Shown one piece after another: positions 1-8,709 of a stretch of DNA of 64,000 nucleotides. The DNA is from Rhizobium etli CFN 42. GTDB taxonomy: Bacteria; Pseudomonadota; Alphaproteobacteria; Rhizobiales; Rhizobiaceae. Position numbers and translations under genes: made by a program. Numbering within the stretch: the first letter of the stretch is position 1; each line of letters starts with the position of its first letter. The stretch is from the NCBI RefSeq assembly GCF_000092045.1, contig NC_007761.1, forward strand, positions 1,925,001 through 1,989,000. The letters are read 5' to 3'. The notes below the pieces were generated by a model. The model ran no database searches. It saw nothing but the letters and a program-made list of their open reading frames with translations, and was not told where the DNA came from.

Positions 1-87
1 CGCACTGGCGATCTGCCACGCGGCTTCCGAACCGGCAAGCCCGCCGCCGACGACATGGATAGGGGAGTAGGAGGAGATTATGTCCAT
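1..87 (-). CDS. trmFO: Methylenetetrahydrofolate-tRNA-(uracil-5-)-methyltransferase TrmFO, N-terminal part
   Basis: The window cuts this gene after its first 29 codons. Read on the minus strand from an ATG at 87, it gives a short leader, a hydrophobic strand and the flavin-binding loop [14 protein letters not shown] at about residues 14-27. This is the standard opening of TrmFO, the folate- and FAD-dependent enzyme that makes 5-methyluridine at position 54 of tRNA. The catalytic part lies outside the window. GidA/MnmG proteins share the FAD fold, but the spacing [14 protein letters not shown] fits TrmFO better. Confidence 0.8.
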   Translation of the reverse strand, partial: MDIISSYSPIHVVGGGLAGSEAAWQIASA

Positions 88-132
88 TCCGGGCTGATAT
101 CATGTCGGCAGGTGCGATCCAACACCCCGGAA

Positions 133-160
133 TCAAAAACGGCGCCCCTGATGGCGCCGT
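133..160 (-). terminator. Rho-independent terminator after first DUF1127 gene
   Basis: On the minus strand an 8-bp perfect stem (139-146 with 153-160) is followed directly by five T residues (138 down to 134). It lies about 30 bases past the stop codon of the DUF1127 gene ending at 193 and probably ends that transcript. Confidence 0.75.
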
Positions 161-192
161 CTTGAAACGTCGTGCCCGTTGCCAGACCGCGA

Positions 193-336
193 TTAGCGGA
201 AAGAGCGGGATGCGATGTTGCGGATGTCGTAGCGGCTGACGCCGATATCGGACAGAGTCTGGTTCGACAGGCTGCCGAGTTCATTGAGCGTACGACGATA
301 GCTGAGCCAGCTTTTTGCGATGCGGATCGGGTTCAT
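193..336 (-). CDS. DUF1127 micro-protein (47 aa)
   Basis: A 47-residue basic protein starting MNPIRIAKSWLSYRR and carrying the DUF1127 pattern: an amphipathic helix, then LGSLSNQTLSDIGVSRYDIR. DUF1127 proteins are short Arg-rich polypeptides common in alphaproteobacteria. Studied members (CcaF1 of Rhodobacter, small Agrobacterium members) bind RNA or affect sRNA turnover and phosphate/carbon physiology; the role of this one is unknown. I chose the internal ATG at 336 because it has a GAGGAAGAAG ribosome site seven bases upstream and gives the family's usual length; the longer frame upstream has no DUF1127 match. It has its own terminator (133-160) and a TGC-rich box about 90 bases upstream (424-437). 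Confidence 0.85.
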   Translation of the reverse strand: MNPIRIAKSWLSYRRTLNELGSLSNQTLSDIGVSRYDIRNIASRSFR

Positions 337-423
337 TGTCTTCTTCCTCGAACAAATGTCCGCGGGACGGCGGGATCGCCTGTCTCTCTGCGGTTGATGT
401 TTATATAGGCGATATCGGTCGCA

Positions 424-437
424 TTGTGCAGTGCAAA
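424..437 (-). promoter_or_regulatory. TTTGCACTGCACAA box upstream of DUF1127 gene
   Basis: Minus-strand sequence TTTGCACTGCACAA. It matches 12 of 14 positions of a box in front of the phasin gene (61835-61848), and resembles boxes before the second DUF1127 gene and the small RNA. A CTATAT -10-like hexamer lies about 20 bases downstream, so a bound protein would cover the promoter. TGC-rich half-sites of this sort are known for PhaR/AniA-type regulators; assigning it to PhaR is inference. Confidence 0.5.
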
Positions 438-560
438 TAAAAGGCGTCTGCCATGCAATTGTGCACGATGATGCTCGCAATTTGAGCGGTGAATGTTTTT
501 TAAGCGGGCGGAAGAGAGCTGGGAAGCTAGCAACCGGAGCGGCAGTGGATTGCTTGCAAA

Positions 561-592
561 AGAAAACGCCCGCTGGGATGCAGCGGGCGTTT
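561..592 (-). terminator. Rho-independent terminator after second DUF1127 gene
   Basis: A perfect 10-bp stem (566-575 with 581-590) with a 5-base loop, followed on the minus strand by TTTTCTTTT. It lies about 50 bases past the stop codon at 639 and fits as the end of that gene's transcript. Confidence 0.75.
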
Positions 593-638
593 CAATCATT
601 GGCGGATCTGCTTGGGAGGAAGCGGCGATCGCCTTGAA

Positions 639-785
639 TTAGCGAGAAGAAGCCTCACGGGCAACGCGGTGGATGTCTGAACGGTCGATGCCGAGGTCAT
701 GCAATTCGCGGTTGGTCATGCGACCGAGTTCCGTGACGGTCTGACGATACTTGCGCCAGTTGTTGAAAGAGCGAGTGATGTTCAT
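639..785 (-). CDS. DUF1127 micro-protein (48 aa), second copy
   Basis: A 48-residue protein beginning MNITRSFNNWRKYRQT and continuing LGRMTNRELHDLGIDRSDI, a textbook DUF1127 sequence. It is paralogous to the gene at 193-336 (same helix, same LG-x-M/L-x(4)-L-x-D-I/L-G core) but clearly diverged, so this is not a recent duplication. The start ATG at 785 follows a GGGGCTTAAC stretch. Like the first copy it stands alone with its own terminator (561-592) and has a TGC-rich box about 80 bases upstream (863-876). Function unknown; RNA- or protein-binding regulator by family analogy. Confidence 0.87.
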   Translation of the reverse strand: MNITRSFNNWRKYRQTVTELGRMTNRELHDLGIDRSDIHRVAREASSR

Positions 786-1239
786 GTTAAGCCCCTTTCC
801 GAGGGTTTGATCTGCCAGCAGCCACCGATCGGCGCTGACCTCTATTTGATGGCTGGAATATATGTTGCGGTGCGAAGAAGGAAAACAGACAAGTTTTCAG
901 GTCACCTATGCGACGGATGCAATGCTTTACGCAAACTTACCGCAGTCTGGTCAACGAATAGGCAAAGTGACTTGAGCGAGTACTCGACCTTTGAGGCGGG
1001 TAGAGAGGCAGCGATGAGGAAATATCCGCCTTTGGCGGGTCATGCGCTGAACAGGCGGTTCGTCGCCGGTTCGACAGCCCGTCAGTCGTTGCGATGGCCC
1101 TGCGAAGCGGCGCGACCACGAATGCGACGCCGCGGCCTGATGCGAAGAAAAATCCGCTGGACTTGCTTTCCCAGCGCCACAGAGTAGCCCGCGACGGATG
1201 TGCTAACGCCTTGAGCTCACGCATTTTTCTGTCATTGCA
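786..1239. other. Intergenic stretch without a convincing gene
   Basis: About 450 bases between the second DUF1127 gene and the small RNA. The part next to the gene (to about 880) holds its leader and promoter box. In the rest, open frames on both strands lack a ribosome site and recognisable protein sequence. I see no repeat or RNA gene here. Confidence 0.5.
863..876 (-). promoter_or_regulatory. TTCGCACCGCAACA box upstream of second DUF1127 gene
   Basis: Minus-strand TTCGCACCGCAACA, matching the TTNGCRCYGCANNA consensus of the boxes at 424-437 and 1454-1467. It is followed within about three bases by TATATT, a plausible -10 element, so the box would overlap the promoter spacer. Regulator unproven. 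Confidence 0.45.
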
Positions 1240-1428
1240 TAAAACGCCCGCCGGGGGAGGATCCGGCGGGCGCATTATAGCGACTGGCAACTGGGAGGAG
1301 GAGTGTTGCCAGTCCATCGCAGCGCGCTTGGGAGGAGGAGTGCGCGGCTGCGAATCTCGACACGGACAAATAATCCGCGGGCGTCCGGCAGTGCCGGGCC
1401 GGGGCGCCATCCCCGTGCTTCGATGTGT
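1240..1428 (-). ncRNA. Cuckoo/alpha-r14-type small RNA with two anti-Shine-Dalgarno hairpin loops
   Basis: Reading the minus strand there are three stem-loops in a row. The first (1351-1319) has a 9-pair stem with one bulge and a loop containing CTCCTCCTCCC. The second (1314-1282) has a perfect 10-bp stem and the same loop. The third (1272-1245) is a 10-bp GC-rich stem followed by TTTT, a standard terminator. Two exposed CCUCCUCCC loops plus a terminator are the hallmark of the alphaproteobacterial cuckoo family (CcsR RNAs of Rhodobacter, alpha-r14 of Sinorhizobium), which often sit beside DUF1127 genes, as here. The 3' end is well placed; the 5' end (around 1428, after a TACTAT -10-like element) is a guess. 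Likely role: base pairing to ribosome-binding sites. Confidence 0.8.
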
Positions 1429-1453
1429 CGGTAAATAGTATGACTAATTGATA

Positions 1454-1467
1454 TTTTGCAGTGCAAT
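1454..1467 (-). promoter_or_regulatory. ATTGCACTGCAAAA box upstream of the small RNA
   Basis: Minus-strand ATTGCACTGCAAAA, a near-palindromic copy of the box before the two DUF1127 genes. A TACTAT hexamer, a possible -10 element, lies about 20 bases downstream. The same box in front of the small RNA and both DUF1127 genes suggests one regulator controls all three. Confidence 0.45.
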
Positions 1468-1683
1468 ATTTACATGAGAGGCATGCAGATTGCGCATACC
1501 TAGTCCTTCATATGCGCATATTGGCAGTTCCGACGTTAGCGCCCGGTTAACACCTGACCCAAATTAGACCAATGAGGAATTTGCATATTTGGAGCCCAGG
1601 CGTTTGCGAAGCCGCCTGCTGCGTCTATAAATGTCGATAGCCGCAGCGCCGGAGCCAGCGTTGCGGAACTGAGGGGTGCAAGC

Positions 1684-2778
1684 ATGTATCGCGGCAGATT
1701 GGAGCGGGATCTCTCGCTTTGGGTGGGCAAGGGTCTGCTTGGAGCGGAAACGGCCGGCGCGCTTCTCGCCGAATATGACAGTCGCCCGGCCAGCTTCAGC
1801 CTCGGCCGGGTGCTGATGGCGCTGGCGGCGGTGCTGCTTGCTGCTGCCGTTCTGCTGGTCGTCGCCTCCAATTGGGAGGCCATTCCGCGCCTCGTTCGCG
1901 TCGGCGCCATCCTCGCTCTGATCTGGGCGGTGCATATTGCCGCCGCCCTAATGCTCGCCCGCGGTGCGGCAGCCGCCGCAGGCGGACTGCTGGTCGTCGG
2001 CGCGATGAGCTTCGGTGGCGCGATTTCGCTGGTCGGGCAGATGTATCATCTCTCCGGCGATGAGCAGACGGTGATGTATCTCTGGTTCGCGATTGCGACG
2101 ATCTCGGCAATTCTGTTCCGTTCGGGCGCGGTCGCCGTCGTCGCGGGCTTTCTCTCCTGGGCGTCCTTCGCCGTCTATCTCGAGAACAACGACACGCACT
2201 GGATCGGATTTGATCCTTGGATGGCGCCGATCATGGCGGTGATCACAGTCGCACTGGTCCGTTATACCGGTGCCGAGCGCGCCCGTCATCTCGCCTATCT
2301 GCTGCTGATCGGCTGGCTCGCTTGGCTCTACACTCTTTATGAGGAGATCGCCGTGGCGCTCGCCTTCGCGATCGGCGGCATGGCGGTGTTCTCGCTGACG
2401 GCTTTGCCGCACCCCCGTATCGCTTCCCTCGTCAGGAGTGCCGGCGCAGCGCCGGCCTTCTACAGCTTTCTCGTCGCCGCGATCGGCTTGCTGCTGCTGC
2501 ATATCGAGATCGAGCAAGGCTGGCGACTGGTGGTGCTCGGGGTGGCGACGCTCGCCGCTGCCGTGCTGGCGATCGCCCTGCATGGCAGGGATAACGGGGC
2601 CGTGCGTTATCTCGCCTATACGACCTTTGCCGTGGAGATGCTCTATCTCGCCTCCGTCACCGTCGGCTCGATCCTCGGCACGTCGAGCCTGTTCCTGTTC
2701 TCCGGTCTCGTGGTGGCGCTCGTCGCCTGGATCGTCATCCGTCTCGAGCGGCGCTTTTCACAGGAGGCACGCGCATGA
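1684..2778 (+). CDS. DUF2157 domain integral membrane protein
   Basis: A 364-residue protein with a short cytoplasmic N-terminus (LSLWVGKGLLGAETA, the DUF2157 entry helix) followed by about ten hydrophobic segments starting near residue 40, with short polar loops. DUF2157 members are inner-membrane proteins of unknown biochemical function. The next gene starts inside its last codons (ATGA overlap at 2775-2778) and encodes a GDYXXLXY protein; this pairing is common for DUF2157 and implies one translationally coupled unit, probably for an envelope function. Confidence 0.85.
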   Translation: MYRGRLERDLSLWVGKGLLGAETAGALLAEYDSRPASFSLGRVLMALAAVLLAAAVLLVVASNWEAIPRLVRVGAILALIWAVHIAAALMLARGAAAAAGGLLVVGAMSFGGAISLVGQMYHLSGDEQTVMYLWFAIATISAILFRSGAVAVVAGFLSWASFAVYLENNDTHWIGFDPWMAPIMAVITVALVRYTGAERARHLAYLLLIGWLAWLYTLYEEIAVALAFAIGGMAVFSLTALPHPRIASLVRSAGAAPAFYSFLVAAIGLLLLHIEIEQGWRLVVLGVATLAAAVLAIALHGRDNGAVRYLAYTTFAVEMLYLASVTVGSILGTSSLFLFSGLVVALVAWIVIRLERRFSQEARA

Positions 2779-3365
2779 GCTCGTTGATGGCTAGGCTGCA
2801 ATCCGGCAAGGGATATCTCATTTCGGCGATCATCGTCGCCGGCTTTCAGACCATGATCCTCGGCACGATCATCCAGAGCCGCGCATCGATCCTCAGCAAC
2901 GGCGCTGAAGTCCTGCTGAAGACGACGCCGGTCGATCCACGCGATTTCCTGCGGGGCGATTATGTCGTCTTGAACTACGACATTTCCACCGTGCCGGTGG
3001 AGACGGTCTCCGGCGGCATTCCCGCCGAACCCGGCGAACGTACGCTGTGGGTCAGGTTGAAGAAGCAGCCGGACGGTTTCTGGACGGTGAGCGAATCGTC
3101 GTTCCAGGCGCTGCCGCCGCAGCCGGAGACGGTGATCCTGCGCAGCAAGCCTTTTTATAGCGGCGGGCTGGCCGCGGGCGACAGCATCCGGGCCGAATAC
3201 GGCATCGAGCGCTATTATGTTCCGGAAGGTCAGGGCAAGCCGATCGAGGAGGCCCGCAACGATGGCAACGTCGCCATAGCGGTGCGCGTCTCGCCGGATG
3301 GAAGCGCGCAGATTCGCAGCCTGCTCGTCGACGGCAAGCCGGTTTACGACGAACCGCTTTACTGA
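2775..3365 (+). CDS. GDYXXLXY domain membrane-anchored protein
   Basis: A 196-residue protein with one N-terminal membrane anchor (about residues 14-33) and the signature GDYVVLNY at 61-68. The rest is predicted to be an extracytoplasmic beta-rich domain. The family is named after this motif and has no known activity. The start codon overlaps the DUF2157 stop in an ATGA, so the two are probably made together and may work as a complex. Confidence 0.85.
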   Translation: MSSLMARLQSGKGYLISAIIVAGFQTMILGTIIQSRASILSNGAEVLLKTTPVDPRDFLRGDYVVLNYDISTVPVETVSGGIPAEPGERTLWVRLKKQPDGFWTVSESSFQALPPQPETVILRSKPFYSGGLAAGDSIRAEYGIERYYVPEGQGKPIEEARNDGNVAIAVRVSPDGSAQIRSLLVDGKPVYDEPLY

Positions 3366-3518
3366 TCTCCGGAGCCTTCGGGCCAGGGCGGCTTTTGGGC
3401 CTTGAATAGCCTGTCATTGGACGTTCATTTTTCCTTTGCCTCGACCAAATCGGGTGATATAGAGACGCCGCGCTCCGGAAGGCCTCATGCGCAGGCATAG
3501 GCATGCGGTTCTGTGAAC

Positions 3519-3603
<85 letters not shown>

Positions 3604-3786
3604 GGCTGTTTGCAGGGGGGCGACTAAGAAGTTAGTTATCCCTGATACCCGGAAGCAAATGCCGTTCCCCCTTGGGCGGAATGATGCAGGAATTGGGAAA
3701 AGCCACGCGCGGCACGCTGCCGGCGTCGTGCTCATAGAAACGAACGGCGTCTGGGCACGGCCGCCACGACATGAAGGTAGGAAGAC

Positions 3787-5271
3787 ATGCAGGTTATCGA
3801 AACGCTCGCTGAAGGGCTGAAGCGCGAAATCAAGGTCGTTATCCCGGCCAAGGACATGGAAGACAAGATGAATGAGCGTCTTGCCGACGTGAAGGACAAG
3901 ATCCGCATCAACGGCTTCCGTCCTGGCAAGGTCCCCGCTGCTCACCTGAAGAAGGTTTACGGCAAGTCGATCATGGCCGACCTCGTCAATGAGATTGTCC
4001 GCGAACAGCCCGCCGCCATCCTGTCCAGCCGCGGCGAAAAATCGGCCACCCAGCCGGAAATCGCCATGACTGAGGACAAGGACGAGGCCGACAAGATCCT
4101 CACCGCCCAGCAGGATTTCGAATTCACGCTCTCCTACGAAGTGCTGCCGCCGATCGAGCTGAAGTCCGTCAAGGGCATCAAAGTCACGCGCGAAGTCATC
4201 GACATCTCGGATGACGAAGTCAATGAGCAGGTCCTGAAGGTTGCGGAAAGCGCCCGTTCCTACGAGAGCAAGACCGGCAAGGCCGCCAACGGCGACCGCA
4301 TCACCATGGATTATGTCGGCAAGGTCGACGACGAAGCCTTCGAAGGCGGTACCGACCAGGGCGCCGAACTGGTGATCGGCTCCGGCCGCTTCATCCCGGG
4401 CTTCGAAGACCAGCTCGTCGGCGTCAAGGCTGGCGAAGAGAAGACCATCACCGTGACCTTCCCGGCCGACTATCCGGCCAAGAACCTTGCCGGCAAGGAA
4501 GCGACCTTCGACGTCACGGTCAAGGACGTCGCAGCCCCCGGCGCTGTCGAAATCAACGACGAACTCGCCTCCAAGCTCGGCATCGAATCCGCCGATCGCC
4601 TGAAGGAAATCGTCCGTGGCCAGATCGAATCGCAGTACGGCTCGCTGACCCGCCAGAAGCTGAAGCGTCAGATCCTCGACCAGCTCGACGAGATGTACAA
4701 GTTCGACACTCCGGCTTCGCTCGTCGATGCCGAGTACAACGGCATCTGGAGCCAGGTGAACAACGACCTCGCTCAGTCAGGCAAGACCTTCGAGGACGAA
4801 GACACCACCGAAGAGAAAGCGCGTGAGGAATACAAGACGCTCGCCGAGCGTCGCGTTCGCCTCGGCCTCGTTCTCTCCGAAATCGGCGAAAAGGCCGGCG
4901 TCGAAGTGACCGAAGACGAGATGCAGCGCGCCATCTACGATCAGCTTCGCCAGTATCCCGGCCAGGAAAAGCAGATCCTTGAATTCTTCCGCAGCCAGCC
5001 GGGTGCGGCCGCTTCGATCCGCGCGCCGATCTTTGAAGAGAAGGTCATCGATCACCTGCTGACCGAAATCGACGTCACCGACAAGAAGGTGACGAAGGAA
5101 GAACTGCTCGCCGAGGACGAAGGCGAAGCCAAGGCTGAAACCAAGAAAGCCGCCCCGAAGAAAAAGGCTGCCGCCAAGTCAGAAGCCGCCGAGGCTGGCG
5201 AAGGCGAGGAAGCCGCTCCGAAAAAGAAGGCTGCTCCGAAGAAGAAGGCTTCCGAGGACAGCGCCGAATAA
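3787..5271 (+). CDS. tig: Trigger factor, ribosome-associated chaperone and peptidyl-prolyl isomerase
   Basis: A 494-residue trigger factor. It has the ribosome-docking signature GFRPGKVP (residues 43-50) in the N-terminal domain, an FKBP-type PPIase domain around 155-245 ([14 protein letters not shown], then [10 protein letters not shown]), and the long helical C-terminal chaperone arms. The last 45 residues are a Lys/Ala/Glu-rich tail typical of rhizobial members. It binds near the ribosome exit tunnel and shields nascent chains. It stands alone: tRNA-Leu lies upstream and a strong terminator follows at 5299. Confidence 0.97.
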   Translation: MQVIETLAEGLKREIKVVIPAKDMEDKMNERLADVKDKIRINGFRPGKVPAAHLKKVYGKSIMADLVNEIVREQPAAILSSRGEKSATQPEIAMTEDKDEADKILTAQQDFEFTLSYEVLPPIELKSVKGIKVTREVIDISDDEVNEQVLKVAESARSYESKTGKAANGDRITMDYVGKVDDEAFEGGTDQGAELVIGSGRFIPGFEDQLVGVKAGEEKTITVTFPADYPAKNLAGKEATFDVTVKDVAAPGAVEINDELASKLGIESADRLKEIVRGQIESQYGSLTRQKLKRQILDQLDEMYKFDTPASLVDAEYNGIWSQVNNDLAQSGKTFEDEDTTEEKAREEYKTLAERRVRLGLVLSEIGEKAGVEVTEDEMQRAIYDQLRQYPGQEKQILEFFRSQPGAAASIRAPIFEEKVIDHLLTEIDVTDKKVTKEELLAEDEGEAKAETKKAAPKKKAAAKSEAAEAGEGEEAAPKKKAAPKKKASEDSAE

Positions 5272-5298
5272 TCGCTTCCCGGTTCTGAAGTTTGAAAG

Positions 5299-5330
5299 GG
5301 CCCCGCCATCGTGCGGGGCCTTTTCTTTTT
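5299..5330 (+). terminator. Rho-independent terminator of tig
   Basis: An 8-bp GC-rich stem (5299-5306 with 5313-5320) followed by TTTTCTTTTT, 28 bases after the tig stop codon. Confidence 0.9.
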
Positions 5331-5426
5331 CGGCTGTCCGGCCTTTCATGGTTTATCCGCAGCAACAAAGAGTTGAAATGAAGTATAATTCGATGCAGAT
5401 TTGTTTTTGGTGGGAGGGACCTGAAA

Positions 5427-5849
5427 ATGACTGCAAAACACGACATGAAGAAATTGGTGGAGGAAATCTATGCTGTGCGCGACCGAGGCGATATCGAGGG
5501 CACGCTGGCGCTGATCGGAGAGGATTGCACTTTCCGGATGGCTGGCAATACACGGCTGGCGCCTTTTTCGACTGAATTGGGCGGCCATGACTTTCGCCAG
5601 GTGATAGCGCAGCTCATCACTGCCTGGGATCTGTCCAAGATCAGTACGACCGGCATCCATGTGGACGAGGATGAGCAGGTCGTCTTCGCCCACCGCGAAG
5701 GGGAGGTCACACATATCCCGTCCGGCGTGAGCTTCCATACGGAATTCGTCGACAAGATCCATTTCAGAGACGGGAAACCGGTCAAGATCATCGAATTCGT
5801 CGACACGCTACAGGTGGCCGAGACAACGCGGATAATCCAGGTCGCTTAA
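5427..5849 (+). CDS. NTF2-like / SnoaL-type protein
   Basis: A 140-residue protein with the NTF2-like alpha-plus-beta barrel pattern: N-terminal helix (MKKLVEEIYAVRDRGDIEGTLALIGEDC), central FRMAG strand, and a C-terminal strand pair ending FRDGKPVKIIEFVDT. SnoaL-like proteins are small cyclases, isomerases or ligand-binding proteins; no catalytic residue can be named. A GGGAGGGAC ribosome site lies six bases before the ATG. Convergent with the radical SAM gene downstream. Confidence 0.7.
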   Translation: MTAKHDMKKLVEEIYAVRDRGDIEGTLALIGEDCTFRMAGNTRLAPFSTELGGHDFRQVIAQLITAWDLSKISTTGIHVDEDEQVVFAHREGEVTHIPSGVSFHTEFVDKIHFRDGKPVKIIEFVDTLQVAETTRIIQVA

Positions 5850-5927
5850 GCTGCCACCACAGTCGGAATGGCCAGAGCGCCTCGCATCAACCTTGTTCAA
5901 GCCAGGCGCTTGAGGGGGAACTTTGGC

Positions 5928-7697
5928 TCAATGCCGTGTCAGCTCCGCGACTTTCCGGACATGGCTGACGGCCGCGGCTCCACCGGCGGTTTTGGTGAAG
6001 AGGCTGAGAGTCTCTTCCTCATCGTCCGCGACGGGTGTCAGAGCCTGATCCATATAGCTCTTCGACTTCGCATCCCGCGAAATCAGGAACGCCAAAATCG
6101 TCAGGCTGATGATCGTGCCGGCGATAGACACATGTTTGCTCAAAGTTTCCCAGGCAAAGCGCGGCCAGAAGACCAGCGGATGTTCGCGCGGGAGCTCCGG
6201 ACGCCGCTCCGACGGCGTCTTCAGGCGCAAGAGGCCGCTCTGCAGCGGATGCACGTTTTCCAGCGGCACCGTGGTTGCGAAGGAGACGAGAACCTTGACG
6301 AGCCTTGCCAGCGGCACTCCGGTCGCCACGGCCCGGCGCAGCAGCGTCTTCATATGATCAGGCGAATAATAGAGCGACCAGGCCTCGTGGTAGATCTCTT
6401 CCCATTGCTGCTTGCTCATCTTGGGGTGCGCAGTGCAGACATGTTCGACATCGTAAATGTTGAGATCGCCGTCCATCTCGACGCCCTTCTTCCACAGGAC
6501 CTGATGGTCCTCGGAACCCGGCAGCGGTGTGAGGATGAAGAACTCGATTACATCGAGCGGCAGCTCTTCCTGGATGATTGCGATATCGCGGCGGATCGAT
6601 TCCGGTGTATCGGCCGGGAAGCCGAGAATATAGCCGGCCAGCGTCATGATGCCCTGCGCCTTCCAGGCGAGCAGCATCTTGCGATATTCGGTGATCTTGT
6701 TCTGGTTCTTCTTGGCGGCGGTCAGATTGTCCGGATTGACATTTTCGAGGCCGATGAAGACGCGGGTGACGCCGGCGCGTCGGGATTTCTCGATGAAGTT
6801 CGGGATCTTGTGGCAGAGCGTGTCGACCTGGATCATCAGGCCGAGCGGAATGCCGTCCCGCTCCTTGAGCTCGATCAGCCGATCGAAGATCGCCTCCCAA
6901 TCCTTGTTGCGGGCGAAATTATCGTCGGTGATGAAAAATTTATGGATGCCCTGCGCCCAGTTCATCCGCACCAGCTTTTCGACATCGTCGGCCGAGCGGA
7001 AGCGCGACTTGCGCCCCTGCACGTTGATGATGGTGCAGAACGAGCACTGGTAGGGACAGCCGCGTCCGGCATCGAAGCTGGTGCTGAGGCCGAGCGTGCG
7101 CTGGATATTGTCTTTCGGCAGGAACGGAACCGGCGTGCCGCCGATGCCGGGAAGGTCGTTCATGAAATTATAGAGGGGCTTCAGCTCGCCGGCGGCAGCA
7201 TCGCGCAGCACCATGTCCAGCCGCCCCTCGGCCTCGCCGGCGAACATCGAGATGCCCATCTCGCGGCAGGCATCGAGCCCGACCGCCGTGCCGTCGAGCA
7301 TCGACAGGCAGCCGGACACATGAAAGCCGCCCATCGAGACCGGCAGGCCGGCATTGCGGAAGGGGCGGGCGATGTCGAGGGCGCGCGGATATTGGTTGGA
7401 CTGGACGCCGACCAGCGCGACCATGCCGAAATTGCCGTGGCGCCTGAACTGGGCGAGCAGCCCGGCAAAATCGATTCGCGTATTGGTTTCATCGATCACG
7501 GTAATGTCGATCGCGGTATCCGGCCCGAGCACCTTGCGCTCGGCGCATTCGGCAGCGATGCCGTAGAGGGCCGCGAGCGAATTGGAGGGGATCATCGCCC
7601 GCCACCAGCGGATGACGTAGCCGTCATCGTCATAATGCGACGGCTTGATCAGGATGAGCTGAAAACGTCTGCGCACGGATTCCGAAGCATGGGCCAA
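5928..7697 (-). CDS. B12-binding-type radical SAM protein
   Basis: A 589-residue protein with an N-terminal cobalamin-binding-like region (about 1-170) and a radical SAM core whose iron-sulfur cluster motif is Cys214-x3-Cys218-x2-Cys221 (GRGCPYQCSFC). The FITDDNFARN and RVFIGLENVNPDNL segments are conserved in this class. The C-terminus holds a hydrophobic segment near residues 530-550, so the protein may be membrane-attached. Relatives modify hopanoids, lipids or antibiotics. The classical cobalamin DxHxxG motif is not obvious, so the N-terminal domain may be degenerate. Substrate unknown. Confidence 0.85.
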   Translation of the reverse strand: MAHASESVRRRFQLILIKPSHYDDDGYVIRWWRAMIPSNSLAALYGIAAECAERKVLGPDTAIDITVIDETNTRIDFAGLLAQFRRHGNFGMVALVGVQSNQYPRALDIARPFRNAGLPVSMGGFHVSGCLSMLDGTAVGLDACREMGISMFAGEAEGRLDMVLRDAAAGELKPLYNFMNDLPGIGGTPVPFLPKDNIQRTLGLSTSFDAGRGCPYQCSFCTIINVQGRKSRFRSADDVEKLVRMNWAQGIHKFFITDDNFARNKDWEAIFDRLIELKERDGIPLGLMIQVDTLCHKIPNFIEKSRRAGVTRVFIGLENVNPDNLTAAKKNQNKITEYRKMLLAWKAQGIMTLAGYILGFPADTPESIRRDIAIIQEELPLDVIEFFILTPLPGSEDHQVLWKKGVEMDGDLNIYDVEHVCTAHPKMSKQQWEEIYHEAWSLYYSPDHMKTLLRRAVATGVPLARLVKVLVSFATTVPLENVHPLQSGLLRLKTPSERRPELPREHPLVFWPRFAWETLSKHVSIAGTIISLTILAFLISRDAKSKSYMDQALTPVADDEEETLSLFTKTAGGAAAVSHVRKVAELTRH

Positions 7698-7850
7698 GAG
7701 TATCTATCTTTCTTTAGAAACGTCTGCCCGGAGGCAAAATGGAGGTGAAGGCACAAATCAGGCACGGCGTATCAATGCGATTGATCAGGGTTCAAACTAA
7801 GGCGTAAAAAAGGAAGCGCAGAAGTTTCGTGCAGCGCATCCCTCAATATA

Positions 7851-8650
7851 CTACGCGATATCGAGCAGCAATGCGCGGTGGTCGGAGACCTCGGGCGCAT
7901 CGACCACCTCGAACTTGGCAACCTCTAGCCAGGCGTAATCAGCATGTAGTCCGCGAAGCGGCCCTGCTTCAGATAGTGAGAGGTTCGCGTGTCGACAAGG
8001 CCGCTTCCGGTGACGAGATCGGAAAGGCCCAGCCGGGCAAGAACCCGAAAGGTCGCGCTGTCGGGCAGCACATTGAAATCGCCGCAGACCACCAGCCCTT
8101 CGTCGCCGGGCCAGATCCGCCCGATGAGGCCGGCCAACGCCAGAGCCTGCTGTTGGCGCTGCGCCGTATCGCGCTTGCCGGCGGGATCGCGCAGGCCATG
8201 CATATGGGCGATCGTCACGGCGCGGCCGTGCGCGTGGCTGAAGAGGCGGATGCAATGGGCGTTGCGCGGTCTGGGATGCTCACCCCAGCCATCGGCGGAA
8301 AAACTGCCATGCACGAAGTCAAGTGCCTGGGCGATAACGGAATGTGATTTGCGGACGAAGGTCGCCAGCCCGAAATCCGCGACAATAGCGGCGTCGCCAT
8401 CGAAAAGTTCACCTCGCGATGCCGGGCAGAAGAAGGCGTCGTGGCCGGGCAGGGCGGCGCTGATTTCCTGAAACAGATTGACACGTTGCGGCAGTTCCAG
8501 CCCCGCATCCCGGTATGTCGACCATCCGCTATCCGCATTCGGCGCCCGCAGCACCTCCTGCAGGCACAGCGCATCAGGGTCGGCCTGCTTGGCATAGGCG
8601 ATCAGGGCCTCGTGAAGCCTGCCGCCCCATGCAGTCAGCGAAGTGATGCG
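7851..8650 (-). pseudogene. Endonuclease/exonuclease/phosphatase-family gene, frameshifted and lacking a normal start
   Basis: The minus strand encodes the EEP fold: an ITSLTAWGGR-type start, the catalytic-Glu motif LCLQEV, the GDFNVLPDS motif and a C-terminal SDHRALLLDI block. The first part is in one frame and runs into a stop at 7925, while the last 25 residues (from WLEVAKFEVVD) are in another, so one base appears to be missing near 7931. In the first frame no ATG, GTG or TTG precedes the catalytic LQEV motif; the first usable codon is a GTG at 8554, just after it. Both defects suggest a decaying gene, though the frameshift could also be a sequence error. Confidence 0.7.
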
Positions 8651-8709
8651 CGACCTCTCGGCTCCATCTTAGCTGGCGGAATCAGATGGTGGCGATGCCA
8701 TCGGGGTTT

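Noticed and set aside
5868..7748. 626-codon open frame on the plus strand
   Set aside because: It lies opposite the radical SAM gene and has the composition of an antisense shadow in high G+C DNA; no protein family is recognisable.
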